Shown here one piece after another: positions 25,805 through 35,387 of a stretch of 64,000 nucleotides of DNA (position 1 is its first letter; each line of letters begins with the position of its first letter). The stretch lies in NCBI GenBank assembly GCA_052161645.1, contig CP197414.1, one strand, 5' to 3'. The notes under the pieces were generated by a model that was given only the letters and a program-made list of their open reading frames with translations, made no database searches and had not been told where the DNA came from. The DNA is from Laterigemmans sp052161645 (lineage in GTDB: Bacteria; Planctomycetota; Planctomycetia; Pirellulales; Pirellulaceae). The position numbers were made by a program, and so were the translations under genes.

Positions 25805-27940
25805 ATGGACCGCGATGATTCGTTGAATAACCCCGCAGACATCGGGGATGAATCGGTTGTTATTCCCGCCGGATTTCTGGCAGGCAATGCGGCCGACTAT
25901 CTAGACGATTCGTCAGCCGCTGACGGAGAAGTCACCGGATTAGATCAGCTTACCGAGGTGGGCAAATATCGTTTGATCCGCGAATTGGGCAGTGGTGGAT
26001 TCGGTCGCGTTTACTTGGGTGAGACAACTGACTCCACCCCCACGCGACACCGTAAGGTGGCGGTCAAACTATTGCAGACCAGCGGCTCGGCAGCAGACCT
26101 CAAACGGTTTCAAAACGAACTGAGTGCGTTGCGGTCTGTATCGCATCCCGGCATTGTCTCCCTATTAGACAGCGGGGCGTTGAGCCCACACCTCGCTTAT
26201 CTGGCAATGGAGTTTATCGAAGGAGTTTCGATTGATAAGTATTGCGATGAATCCGTTCGCGACTGTCAACGAATCGTGGAACTGATGATCCAAGCTTGTC
26301 ACGCGATCGAACACGCCCATTCCCGCGGCGTGTTGCACTGCGATCTGAAACCGTCGAACATCTTGGTGAATCAAACTGGTGAGGTGGTGATCACCGACTT
26401 TGGGCTGGTCCGTTTTTTTGAAGAGTCCGAGGAGGAATTTGCAACAGTCTCCTTTCAACTGCGAGGTACTCCCGCGTACATGGCTCCTGAGCAGTTAACG
26501 CCACGTGTGGCAGGTGACGCGACGCGTGTCAGCATGGGGGCGGACGTATTTGGCTTGGGAGCAACGCTCTACAAATTATTATCGGGGCGGCCGCCACGCG
26601 CCGCGCGATCGGCCCTATCGGTGATCGCGTTGACTGTCGCGGGTGATCCCATTCCCCAACTCGATCAAACCATGCTGCGGCGACCATGTCCTGCGTCGCT
26701 GTTGCATGTTGTCAACCACTCGCTCAATGAGAATCCGGCGAATCGCTACGCGCACGTTTGTCAACTTCGAGAGGACTTAGAAAACGTGTTGGCGTTGCGG
26801 CCAATCAGGGCGCGGCGGCAAAGCCAGTTGAATCGGCTGGCCCTTTGGATGCGGCGTGATCCCGTCTTGGCATCAACCTCCGCCGTGGCGATGGTGGCGG
26901 TGCTGGTGTGCGCCTTGCTATTCACCGCTTGGTGGCGCGTCGAGGCTGACAAACGCGTTCAATTGCGAGATGGTTTGCGGGCGGCGATGGCGACGGTGGA
27001 AAGTTTTCAGAAAAAGGTCCACTCCCTGCGCCCCGGCGAACAATTAACGGCGGAAGCCCGGGTCGCCTTACTGGAGTCGACTCGCGATCAATTCGGGCGA
27101 TTCGCGAACCTATATCCCGAGGATTTAGCGTTAAGTTATAAGCATGCTCAGTCAAGTTATATCCTTGGCGAGTACCTAGACATAATCGGCGAAGACGGGC
27201 GTGCCATCGAGGAGATCAACAAAGCCGTTGATGGATATGAAAAGCTACTCACCGCGGGTTACGAAGTTGAGATGCTAAAGTTTGATCTATTCCAAGCCTT
27301 TCATAAGCAGAGTTACATCGAATTCGGAATCGGCCGCACCGCGCAGGGGGCCAGATCGCTCGCCAAAGCTTCAAACCGTATAGAGAACCTGTTTTCAGAA
27401 AATCCGGCGGAGCTCAATTACGCCGATTGTTACGCCGCACAATTGCACGCCACAGCGAAGTTAATGGTCGATCAACTTGACTCGCGGGAGTTGAAGCAGC
27501 TGCTTGAGGAAACGCTGCGGGTGGCGGAACAGCTTCGTGATCACCCCGACTCGCATCCTGGGCATTGGAGGCACCGCATGAGCGCCCGCTTTGAACTAGC
27601 AAAACTGGCCGCCCGCGAAGGTGATTCCGCACAAGTGCTTGCACAATTAACACTAGCCACGGAACACGCCGAGGAAGTCCTGCAAAAGGCCCCCGAAGTT
27701 GCGGATTTTCGGCTCGACCTATTGCAGGCTAGCTCTGAACTTGCATCCAAGGCAGTTGAATACGAGCAGTTTCAGATTGGCCTCAGTGCATTGCAATCCT
27801 CGGAAACGCATTTGCAATGGCTGTTGGAACATCGACCTGATCTGCACATCCTTCAAGCAATCGTGGCTAACAGGAAGCATTCTCGCAACCTGGCAAACAA
27901 CGAACAGGCGATCAACACTAACCTCCAGCACCGTCGTTGA
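25805..27940 (+). CDS. Membrane Ser/Thr kinase, non-RD type, with helical C-terminal domain
   Basis: A 711-residue kinase. The catalytic domain spans about 54-330: GSGGFGRVYLGE, VAVKLL, HCDLKPSNIL at 178 onward, TDFGLVRFF and GTPAYMAPEQL. The usual HRD arginine is replaced by Cys179, so it belongs to the non-RD class, which in other systems does not need activation-loop phosphorylation in the same way. One membrane helix lies near 352-373 (AMVAVLVCALLFTAWW). The remaining 340 residues are helical with TPR-like spacing (for example SYKHAQSSYILGEYLDIIGE). It begins 13 bases after the sigma gene, repeating the sigma-then-kinase order of 5241-1447. Confidence 0.9.
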   Translation: MDRDDSLNNPADIGDESVVIPAGFLAGNAADYLDDSSAADGEVTGLDQLTEVGKYRLIRELGSGGFGRVYLGETTDSTPTRHRKVAVKLLQTSGSAADLKRFQNELSALRSVSHPGIVSLLDSGALSPHLAYLAMEFIEGVSIDKYCDESVRDCQRIVELMIQACHAIEHAHSRGVLHCDLKPSNILVNQTGEVVITDFGLVRFFEESEEEFATVSFQLRGTPAYMAPEQLTPRVAGDATRVSMGADVFGLGATLYKLLSGRPPRAARSALSVIALTVAGDPIPQLDQTMLRRPCPASLLHVVNHSLNENPANRYAHVCQLREDLENVLALRPIRARRQSQLNRLALWMRRDPVLASTSAVAMVAVLVCALLFTAWWRVEADKRVQLRDGLRAAMATVESFQKKVHSLRPGEQLTAEARVALLESTRDQFGRFANLYPEDLALSYKHAQSSYILGEYLDIIGEDGRAIEEINKAVDGYEKLLTAGYEVEMLKFDLFQAFHKQSYIEFGIGRTAQGARSLAKASNRIENLFSENPAELNYADCYAAQLHATAKLMVDQLDSRELKQLLEETLRVAEQLRDHPDSHPGHWRHRMSARFELAKLAAREGDSAQVLAQLTLATEHAEEVLQKAPEVADFRLDLLQASSELASKAVEYEQFQIGLSALQSSETHLQWLLEHRPDLHILQAIVANRKHSRNLANNEQAINTNLQHRR

Positions 27941-28176
27941 TCAATTTCCAGAGCGTGGCCTATCAGGGGAAAAACTGCTCGGAAAAAATGCGATTAAGAT
28001 AAGGATTCCGCCAACAGGGATCCCGCTGAGTAAAAGTGTAGCAAATCAGAATTGATCTGACACACTCGGAATTGCATGTGCCGCGCAAGCTACACTAGTC
28101 CTTTCTGGGTGATCGGTCCGAGCGGCCCGTCTCGTAACAAACCTCCGTACCGTCCGTTTAATCTGCGTTCCGTAAA

Positions 28177-28695
28177 ATGCCAATTAAAGCCAGGAATGCT
28201 CTGACAATAACAAATATGTGTCAATGTTTCGGAATTGCAAATTTCGCATTATGCGCAAGTTCAATTTCTTCAAAACAGATTTCGATAGCAGACGTACTTG
28301 TTGGCTTTCTTTGCTTTACGATGACGCCTCTCTTGATAAGCGGCATGTTCTCAAACCATAATTATTCTGCGAAAGCACTTCCAGTATTAATAGTTGCAGT
28401 TCCTCTTGGGGTGACTCCAGCATCACTCACGATCACAAACGTTATGTCGGGCACACCGGGAATTCTTTTCCCCAATGGCTTGCATTCCGGCTTGACCAAT
28501 GATCCGCACTTTTTACTAAGCTCCCTGTTTTCCTTGCTTGCCATTCAGGTTGCGTCAGTTACCATTCTTGCGAGTAACGCAAAGCAAGGTGGCCTTCACT
28601 ATGCTGTTTTTTTTTCCAGTTTCTCTTTGACCGATTATTTGTTTTTTTGTTTATTGAATCAGGCATACCTTTATTTTCTGTGGTATCAGTACTAA
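28177..28695 (+). CDS. Small membrane protein, unknown
   Basis: A 172-residue protein with about four hydrophobic segments (VLVGFLCFTMTPLLISGMF; ALPVLIVAVPLGVTP; FLLSSLFSLLAIQVASVTIL; VFFSSFSLTDYLFFCLLNQAYLYFL). The N-terminus has KARNALTITNMCQC. Base composition is visibly richer in A and T than in the flanking kinase genes, and codon use is unlike them, which could mean transfer or weak selection. No clear ribosome site is present, so the gene is only moderately supported. It stands between the kinase cluster and a decayed HEAT-Hint gene. No family is recognised. Confidence 0.45.
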   Translation: MPIKARNALTITNMCQCFGIANFALCASSISSKQISIADVLVGFLCFTMTPLLISGMFSNHNYSAKALPVLIVAVPLGVTPASLTITNVMSGTPGILFPNGLHSGLTNDPHFLLSSLFSLLAIQVASVTILASNAKQGGLHYAVFFSSFSLTDYLFFCLLNQAYLYFLWYQY

Positions 28696-29069
28696 CGCTC
28701 AGTTGTTCACAATTTGCGATCTCTTATCTTCCGGCACTGAATCGGAATAAGCAGGCATAGGGATCCACAAATCGTATCCTTCGTTTGGGTATACATTGGT
28801 TGAAATGCGTTTGGGGTCTTTTCAAATTCCCAGTTGCTAAGGCGCGTTGCTGGAGTGAAACTCAGTGACATCTTTCCGCTCCTTCCCATCGGCCAGCGCG
28901 ACTTGCACTTGGGATCAATCCAGCAGACGAAAAAACAGAGAGAGGGCACTCGACATCACGAGCTTTTGAGTTCCTTTGGGCCGTTTTCCATTGCACCATG
29001 CAAGCTTCCTCCCAACGCGTGATTTCGGCAAATTCTTCGCTCGCCAGTCGCTGAGCGATATATTGCTCG
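28696..29069. other. Intergenic region, nothing identified
   Basis: This is 374 bases between the small membrane protein and the 3' end of the broken Hint gene. Short frames are present on both strands, but none has a start context or recognisable protein. Confidence 0.5.
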
Positions 29070-30211
29070 TCAATCCGCTTCCCTTCGCAAGCCTGGAATG
29101 AGATTCTCTTGATGTTCATGTGCGGTCACATCATGGGACAGAATCAAACTCTCGCCAACGAAGTAATTGGAGTGCTCCTCAACTACTAGGTTGTATGTCT
29201 GCTCCTCTCCCGGCACGGAGACTTGAAGAACTTCTGCAGGTTCAATGGCACCGTGCAACACATCTCCCCTGGAAAGCTCTCTAGCCTTTGTCCACCCGCG
29301 ACCTGATACCCAGAACAGATGTTCCGGCGTGCAAACAACTGACTCATTATTTATCGTAACTACGACGATCTCTCTCGGCCCCTTCCCTGCGATACGATTT
29401 CTGAAAACCTAAAATAGGTCCATCTACGCCGGCTTGAATCGGAATAACACCAGCGGGACTAAATGGCGTTAACACTATATCCATGACAGCCGCACCGTAC
29501 TCAACGACCGGCCGGTCTCGCAACGCTTCCGCAGAAGCTTTTCTGATGCCTTTCATTGGGTGAAAGATGCCGAAGCGAGCCAACGCGAGGCTGGCTTCAT
29601 GACCTTCTCGCCCGGCGAGCCATGCTACGATCGGCCCACTGAATTCTTCCGGCTCATCGCCAAACACCACCTCCATAGCGGGAATTGCTAAATCACTATC
29701 GATCTCACTGAGACTGTCGAGCGCCGCCTTTGTCCCTCGCGGAGAAGATGACTTCAGTCCTGAAGCAATCATCATCAGCCTTGGACCAAAACTCCGGACG
29801 GAAGCACGAAACATGTTCTGACGCTCTTTTGCCATTATCAATTGTCCCCGACTCATCCAAGCAGGCCCAACTCGTACGTAGCCGAGAACCCTCCTTGCAA
29901 GTATGTGATCTGGCTCTTGATTTAAGATTTGAGCGAAGTGCACTCTGGCTTGGTCCCTCAGTCCATTCTCGGTGCAAAACACTGCCAGAGCCCTTTGCCG
30001 CCAGAGCTTTCACAAGCGACTCCCGCCTGGCGTCAAAGTCCCCATCGATTTCGGCAGCAAAAGCTTTCTTTAATAGTTCCGCCGAAGTGTTGGTGGATGT
30101 CAGATGGGTAACCTTTGACTCCTGGTCCCCCTCAAAGCCACCTGCCAGCCCGGGAACACCTGCGTTGATGCACGACAGAGAAAAACATGCACTCACAAGA
30201 AAAAAGAGCAC
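29070..30211 (-). pseudogene. Broken HEAT-repeat/Hint-domain exported protein (two frameshifts, Hint core lost)
   Basis: Three consecutive minus-strand frames together make one recognisable protein. Frame 1 starts at a GTG at 30211 (GGAG upstream) with signal peptide MLFFLVSACFSLSCINAG and runs to about 30000. Frame 2 continues to a stop at 29347 with HEAT-like helices (ASLALARFGIFHPMKGIRKA). Frame 3, from about 29380 to a stop at 29070, gives VVCTPEHLFWVSGRGWTKAR then YNLVVEEHSNYFVGESLILS and HDV, the C-terminal half of a Hint (intein-like) domain. The N-terminal Hint half with its Cys nucleophile is missing. Each junction needs a +1 shift or equivalent indel. Intact family members are exported planctomycete proteins. 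Decay by deletion and frameshift fits best; sequencing error could explain at most the first shift. Confidence 0.75.
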
Positions 30212-30453
30212 ATTGCGTCTCCAATATTACGACCGCCGCGAGCCTCTATTCGAATTCGGAGCGATCACGAAACCATTGGTTGCGATTTTCACAGGACTTC
30301 CCCCAAAAAATTTGCAATGTAATTCTCCACCTTACTGATAGCGAATTGTCAACCTGAATGGTGTCCCCTGGGATATTTTATCGGGCCACTCTCAGATTCG
30401 TAGCGAGCAGCCAAGGGCCCTAATTGCTTCTCACAACGATTACGACTTATCCG

Positions 30454-30510
30454 AGAACCTCAAAGTGGCCGCAGCTAGCGCCATCGGCTCAGCGGCCTCG
30501 GATAGGTTCT
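30454..30510. repeat. Imperfect inverted repeat, related to the element at 8879-8967
   Basis: AGAACCT pairs with AGGTTCT at the ends, and GGCCGC pairs with GCGGCC inside, separated by a 6x6 internal loop. The centre has CTAGCGCCATCGGCT, close to CTAGCGTCATTGCGGCT in the first element. Confidence 0.55.
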
Positions 30511-30586
30511 TAGTGCACAGCGGGCTTTAACGAAGAAAACGCATTGGTAATCACTTGCACACCTGGGATGAAACGCTCTATTCGGC

Positions 30587-30610
30587 CTGGCATGCTGGCA
30601 TGCTGGCATG
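30587..30610. repeat. 8-bp triplication CTGGCATG
   Basis: CTGGCATG is repeated three times without interruption. It lies about 165 bases before the start codon of the DUF1080-heme gene. Confidence 0.9.
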
Positions 30611-30774
30611 CGGAGGAAGGATGCCAAGGTAAAAGGTACCAATTGTCGCTGGTTGGTATCGTGGACGCATCAATGCGATTAAGATTAGCGATCGACAAAA
30701 CGTCGGCGGCAAAGTCGTCGATAGGTCACCTCGCCTCCACCACTCCTCCCCGTCAATTCGCCGAGTCAAACACG

Positions 30775-33700
30775 ATGTTGCCAAATCGACGGAGCCTTGC
30801 GATCGCTCTAGTTATTTGCGGCCTGATTCCCGCGAGCTCGCTCACCGCACAGGATACCCGACCAGGAGGCTCAATTTTTGATGGCAAGACCCTCGATGGC
30901 TGGGAGGGAGACTCCGCTTATTGGCGCGTGGAAGATGGTGCCATCGTCGGTGAGATCCCAGCGGGCCAGAGACTCAATAAAAATACTTGGTTGGTTTGGC
31001 GAGCGGGAAAGCTGACCGATTTCGATTTGCACTTGCAATTTCGCTTGTCCGGCCAACCGGGTGCCAACTCGGGGATACAGTTTCGTAGTCAGGTTCGTGA
31101 TATCGAACACGTCTCTGGCTATCAAGCAGACCTCGATATGGGAGCCACTTGGCTTGGCCGTATTTATGATGAGCATGGACGGGCCTTGTTGGTCGAACGA
31201 GGCAGTCGAGTATTCATCGCCGCTGACGGTAAACGCGGGGTGAAGCAATTTGCCCCGGCGGAAGAATATGCGGTCCTGTTTCGCCCCGGCGAGTGGAATG
31301 AATACAGGATCGTCGCGAGTGGTGATCAAGTTGCCGTGACAATTAACGGCACGTTGTTTTGCGAACTGCGTGATCAACAAGAAGATGCCCAAGATCTGAG
31401 CGGCGAGTTGGCTTTTCAACTGCACAGCGGGCCACCCACTAAAATTGAATTTCGTGATATTCGCCTGACGGATTTAACGGGGCAGCCCAACCCGCTAAAA
31501 AGCTTTAAACTTCCCACCGAGACATCCACCGAGTCCCCCACCTCAGTCGGCGTGCTTCCGACGGACGATTCCGGTAAAGAGTTGAACCTTGGCTTTGAGA
31601 CAGGCACCTTGGCAGATTGGACCGCCACGGGTGATGCGTTTGCTGGTCAGCCGGTCGAACGGGACGGCATCAACAGTCGTTGGCCTAAACAAACCAGCGG
31701 CAAGGTAGGCAGGTTTTTCATCGGCGGTTTTGAGCGAGTCCGCGATGCCGGCACGGGCAGTTTGACCTCACGTCCCTTCCCAGTCACGCAGCCTTATGCC
31801 AGCTTCCTCATCGGCGGCGGACAACCTGCTTCGACGCGCGTCGAGATCATCACACCGGCCACTGACAGTGAACCGGCTAAAGTTCTATTCCAAGCATCGG
31901 GTGCGAACCGAGAGCAAATGCAGAGAGTGATGGTCGATCTACAGACCCATCAAGGTCAAACGATCGCCGTTCGACTGATCGATCAAAGCCAAGGGGGTTG
32001 GGGGCATCTGAATTTTGATGACTTTCGCTTCCACGCCGAGCGACCGCAGTTTGCCGAAGCAGTGAGCTCGAATGCTCGCTCGACTCACACCCCGCTATTG
32101 CAACATTTGGTCGTCAACCCCCGCCGGGATGACATCTCAACAGAAAACGCAGAGTTCACACAGAAGGCAGAGCCCACTCATTCACGCCGAGCGGGTACAG
32201 AGACCACGAGCCAAATGTACGTACCGGCCGGTTTCTCCGTCGACGTCATCGCGGCTGAACCCGACTTGCATCAACCGATGGCGTTTACGTTCGATGCCAA
32301 AGGCCGTCTGTGGGTTGTCGAAGGGCACTCCTATCCACAAAAACGCCCGGCAGGACAGGGTCTCGACAAAATCCTCATCTTCAGCGACCAAGATGGTGAT
32401 GGCCATTTCGAGAAACGCCAAGTTTTCTGCGAGGGACTGAACCTGGTCAGTGGATTGGAGGTCGGGTTTGGTGGTGTTTGGGTTGGAGCGGCCCCGGAAC
32501 TGCTTTTTATCCCAGATCGGAATGGTGACGACATACCCGATTCAGCACCCCAAAAATTGTTGGACGGCTTTGGATTTGCCGACACCCATGAGACGTTGAA
32601 CAGCCTGATGTGGGGGCCCGACGGCTGGCTCTACGGCAACCAAGGGGTGTTCAATGTGTCGCATGTTGGCAAGCCAGGGTGCGATCCCAGCGAGCGACTC
32701 ACGCTGCAGGCCGGCGTCTGGCGTTATCATCCTGAGCGACACCAATTTGAAGTCTTTGCGCACGGCGGCAGTAATCAATGGGGCTTGGACTACGACCAGC
32801 ATGGTCAAATTTTTATGACGCACTGCCGCAGCCGTTGGGGTGGCGGTTCAACGACCCACGTGATGCAAGGCGGGCACTATTGGAACCAGGTCAACAGTGG
32901 CTATGCCGATTTCATCTCCGCCGCGGCGCTGCCTGGTATGCCCCATCTCGCCAACTACTTACTGGCTTCCAGTCGTTACGGTCATGGTGAAGGAGGGGCT
33001 GGAAGGGTCGGCTCGCGGCAAGTTTATGGAGGGCATTCCCATGTGGGCACGATGATCTACCTCGGTGATAACTGGCCCGCGAAACATTATAACCGCCTTT
33101 TCACTCATAACTTGCATGGTCACCAAATGAACCAACAAGAAAACCGCCGTGAGCTCGGCGGATACCATACGGTTCATGCTGGCGAGGATATGCTCTTCTG
33201 CGGTGACCCTCAATATATCGGAATCGACCTGAAGGTCGGGCCAGACGGGGCTGTTTATTTTAGTGATTGGTATGACCCCAGGCACTGTCACAATCCAAAT
33301 GTGGAACATTGGGATCGCGGCAACGGCCGGATCTATCGCATGCAATACGATGCGAACTTCACTCCGGTTAAAGTGGATTATCAACAAGCCGACGATGAAA
33401 CGCTAGCGATCGCCCAATCGCATGGCAACGCTTGGCATGCTCGCACCGCCCGCCGCGTGCTGAGCGAGCGGTCAGCGATGCGACCAATTGCCGATACCGC
33501 GATCGAGCATTTGACTCAACTGAGCAAACAGGGCAACCCCACGGAGCGGTTGCGAGCAATCTGGGGTCTGCATGCCTGCCAAGCCTTCACGCAGCAACTC
33601 TTTAAGCAATGCCTCGATGATCCCAGCGAGTACGTGCGTGGCTGGGGCGTGCAGCTGGCCGTGGAATCGTTGGCCGAAAGTGAACTGGCTGGGCCGCTGA

Positions 33701-35073
33701 CTCAATTGATCACAGAAGAAAATTCACTGCTCGTAAAACGCTATTTGGCTTCCGCTATTACTCGCTTGCCAGAGGAACTGAGCTGGTTGATTATCGAGCG
33801 TTTGAGTTCGCAATTAGAAAATGCTGAGGATCGCAATTTGGTGCTGTTACTGTGGTATGGCATGGCGGAATTGATGCCTGTGAATATCGAACGCTGCCTG
33901 ACGCTGGCCGAACAGACACCGATTGAAGTCTTGCATGATTATATTCTGTGGTACGCAGCCAAACTATCTGACGTGGGCCGCGCCGCGGTAGTCGCCAAAC
34001 TGACGCGAGCCGAGAAAAAGGAAGGGTTGCGGTTGATGGAACTGTTTAGCTTTTCCCTACGCTCGCTGCGCGGCCTCAAGCCACCGGTTGGCTGGGATAC
34101 CGTAGCGGCAGACTTCTATGATGCCGATGATCCACGGCTATGCGGTGCGGCTGAAACACTCGGTGCCGCTTTCGGCGATCAATTGCTCTTTGCACGCAAA
34201 CGCGAAACCTTGATTACCGAGGGTGCTGCGGAGCAAGAATTGCGACAAGCGTTGAAGTTGCTGGCAGCGGACCGCTCGCCGGAGAATTTACCGGCGCTGT
34301 TGAGCTTGCTGAATCGTGGGATATTGTTGGAACAGGTCATCCCACTGACCGCTCGGTATAACTCGGCGGAGGTTGCGATGTTGCTGATTGATCAGTTGCC
34401 GCGTTGGGAAGAAGAGTCTCTACAATCAGCAGCGATGAATGTGTTAACCAGCCGACCAGCATGGGCGACACAACTCATGGAGGCGATTGAGCGGGGGAGC
34501 GTGTCCGAGGAGGTGGTTACCGCTTACTACGTGAGGCAGATGGCAAATCTCAATGACGTGGAGCTGAACAGCTTGTTGAGTCAAAAATGGGGGCGTCTGG
34601 GGCAAAGTTCGGCCGATATGGAGCATCAAATCAAAAAAATGTCGGCCACGTATCAACAAGCTCCCCTCTGGGCTTATGATGCTGGCGAAGGAAGGCGACA
34701 TTTTCAACGGTTGTGTGCCGCTTGCCATCCACTGGCAGGCAATGGCGGGAACATCGCCCCCAAGCTCGACGGCAGCGGTTCAAAAGGGATCGACTACCTC
34801 GTCGAGAATATCCTTGATCCGAATGCAGTCATTGGACGCGATTTCCAGTCACGCGTGATCGTCACGCTCGACGGACGCGTGATTACGGGGCTGGTGGAGA
34901 CCGATTCCGATTCGGCGCTGGTGATTCGCACGCAGAATGACACCGTGACGGTCGCCAAAGAGGAAATTGAATCGGTCGCCGTTTCCGACCAATCATTCAT
35001 GCCCACCGGGCTGTTTGATTCGCTGAATGAGCGCGAGCGGATTGAATTACTGAAATATTTAATGTCCAAGTAG
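30775..35073 (+). CDS. Exported DUF1080 / PVC-type heme-binding dehydrogenase-like fusion
   Basis: A 1432-residue protein. The ATG at 30775 gives a signal peptide (MLPNRRSLAIALVICGLIPA); the frame is open further upstream without coding character. Residues about 33-240 are a DUF1080 (3-keto-disaccharide hydrolase-like) domain: GSIFDGKTLDGWEGD, NSGIQFRSQV, EWNEYRIVASGDQV. A second beta-rich domain follows. From about 480 it matches the planctomycete heme-protein type TIGR02604, a beta-propeller with FTFDAKGRLWVVEGHSYP and GPDGWLYGNQGVFN. HEAT-like helices come next, and a C-terminal TIGR02603-type cytochrome c domain has CAACH and a possible axial Met in SFMPTG. It is likely periplasmic or surface-located carbohydrate oxidation or hydrolysis coupled to electron transfer (inference). 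It is followed 11 bases later by the DUF485/symporter pair. Confidence 0.9.
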   Translation: MLPNRRSLAIALVICGLIPASSLTAQDTRPGGSIFDGKTLDGWEGDSAYWRVEDGAIVGEIPAGQRLNKNTWLVWRAGKLTDFDLHLQFRLSGQPGANSGIQFRSQVRDIEHVSGYQADLDMGATWLGRIYDEHGRALLVERGSRVFIAADGKRGVKQFAPAEEYAVLFRPGEWNEYRIVASGDQVAVTINGTLFCELRDQQEDAQDLSGELAFQLHSGPPTKIEFRDIRLTDLTGQPNPLKSFKLPTETSTESPTSVGVLPTDDSGKELNLGFETGTLADWTATGDAFAGQPVERDGINSRWPKQTSGKVGRFFIGGFERVRDAGTGSLTSRPFPVTQPYASFLIGGGQPASTRVEIITPATDSEPAKVLFQASGANREQMQRVMVDLQTHQGQTIAVRLIDQSQGGWGHLNFDDFRFHAERPQFAEAVSSNARSTHTPLLQHLVVNPRRDDISTENAEFTQKAEPTHSRRAGTETTSQMYVPAGFSVDVIAAEPDLHQPMAFTFDAKGRLWVVEGHSYPQKRPAGQGLDKILIFSDQDGDGHFEKRQVFCEGLNLVSGLEVGFGGVWVGAAPELLFIPDRNGDDIPDSAPQKLLDGFGFADTHETLNSLMWGPDGWLYGNQGVFNVSHVGKPGCDPSERLTLQAGVWRYHPERHQFEVFAHGGSNQWGLDYDQHGQIFMTHCRSRWGGGSTTHVMQGGHYWNQVNSGYADFISAAALPGMPHLANYLLASSRYGHGEGGAGRVGSRQVYGGHSHVGTMIYLGDNWPAKHYNRLFTHNLHGHQMNQQENRRELGGYHTVHAGEDMLFCGDPQYIGIDLKVGPDGAVYFSDWYDPRHCHNPNVEHWDRGNGRIYRMQYDANFTPVKVDYQQADDETLAIAQSHGNAWHARTARRVLSERSAMRPIADTAIEHLTQLSKQGNPTERLRAIWGLHACQAFTQQLFKQCLDDPSEYVRGWGVQLAVESLAESELAGPLTQLITEENSLLVKRYLASAITRLPEELSWLIIERLSSQLENAEDRNLVLLLWYGMAELMPVNIERCLTLAEQTPIEVLHDYILWYAAKLSDVGRAAVVAKLTRAEKKEGLRLMELFSFSLRSLRGLKPPVGWDTVAADFYDADDPRLCGAAETLGAAFGDQLLFARKRETLITEGAAEQELRQALKLLAADRSPENLPALLSLLNRGILLEQVIPLTARYNSAEVAMLLIDQLPRWEEESLQSAAMNVLTSRPAWATQLMEAIERGSVSEEVVTAYYVRQMANLNDVELNSLLSQKWGRLGQSSADMEHQIKKMSATYQQAPLWAYDAGEGRRHFQRLCAACHPLAGNGGNIAPKLDGSGSKGIDYLVENILDPNAVIGRDFQSRVIVTLDGRVITGLVETDSDSALVIRTQNDTVTVAKEEIESVAVSDQSFMPTGLFDSLNERERIELLKYLMSK

Positions 35074-35084
35074 GCGAGACGGTA

Positions 35085-35387
35085 ATGAACGAATCAGTTG
35101 ACCGCTATCCCAACCAACGATTGGGATTGATCTTATTTTTCATTTATCTAGCCCTCTACTTGGGCTTTATGCTGTTGTGTGCCTGGGCTCCCGGAGTCAT
35201 GGAATGGCGTCCGATCGCTGGTTTAAACCTAGCACTGCTGTATGGTTTCGGCTTAATTATCTTTGCCTTGATTCTGGCTTTAATCTACGGTTTTTTCTCG
35301 CGTCCCGATCATCCGCCCACGGACTCAACGCCCACGCCCACGGCCAGCGATGAAAGAACCACCAGCGATGAAGGAACGCCGCAATGA
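35085..35387 (+). CDS. DUF485 membrane protein (YjcH-like)
   Basis: A 100-residue protein with two membrane helices (LGLILFFIYLALYLGFMLLC; LALLYGFGLIIFALILALIY) and a Pro/Thr-rich hydrophilic tail. DUF485 proteins accompany acetate permease ActP, as here. The TGA stop and the ATG of the symporter overlap in ATGA, implying coupled translation. It probably assists or regulates the symporter; the mechanism is not known for the family. Confidence 0.9.
   Translation: MNESVDRYPNQRLGLILFFIYLALYLGFMLLCAWAPGVMEWRPIAGLNLALLYGFGLIIFALILALIYGFFSRPDHPPTDSTPTPTASDERTTSDEGTPQ

Larger units (their letters stand above)
30212..30774. other. Intergenic region with repeats
   Basis: This is 563 bases between the divergent broken Hint gene and the DUF1080-heme gene. 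It holds an inverted repeat (30454-30510) and an 8-bp triplication (30587-30610). The frame of the downstream gene stays open back to 30544, but that part has no coding look. Promoters for both neighbours should be here. Confidence 0.6.

Noticed and set aside
29730..30338. 202-residue plus-strand frame opposite the broken HEAT-Hint gene
   Set aside because: The minus strand carries recognisable signal peptide and HEAT sequence at the same place, so this is a shadow.
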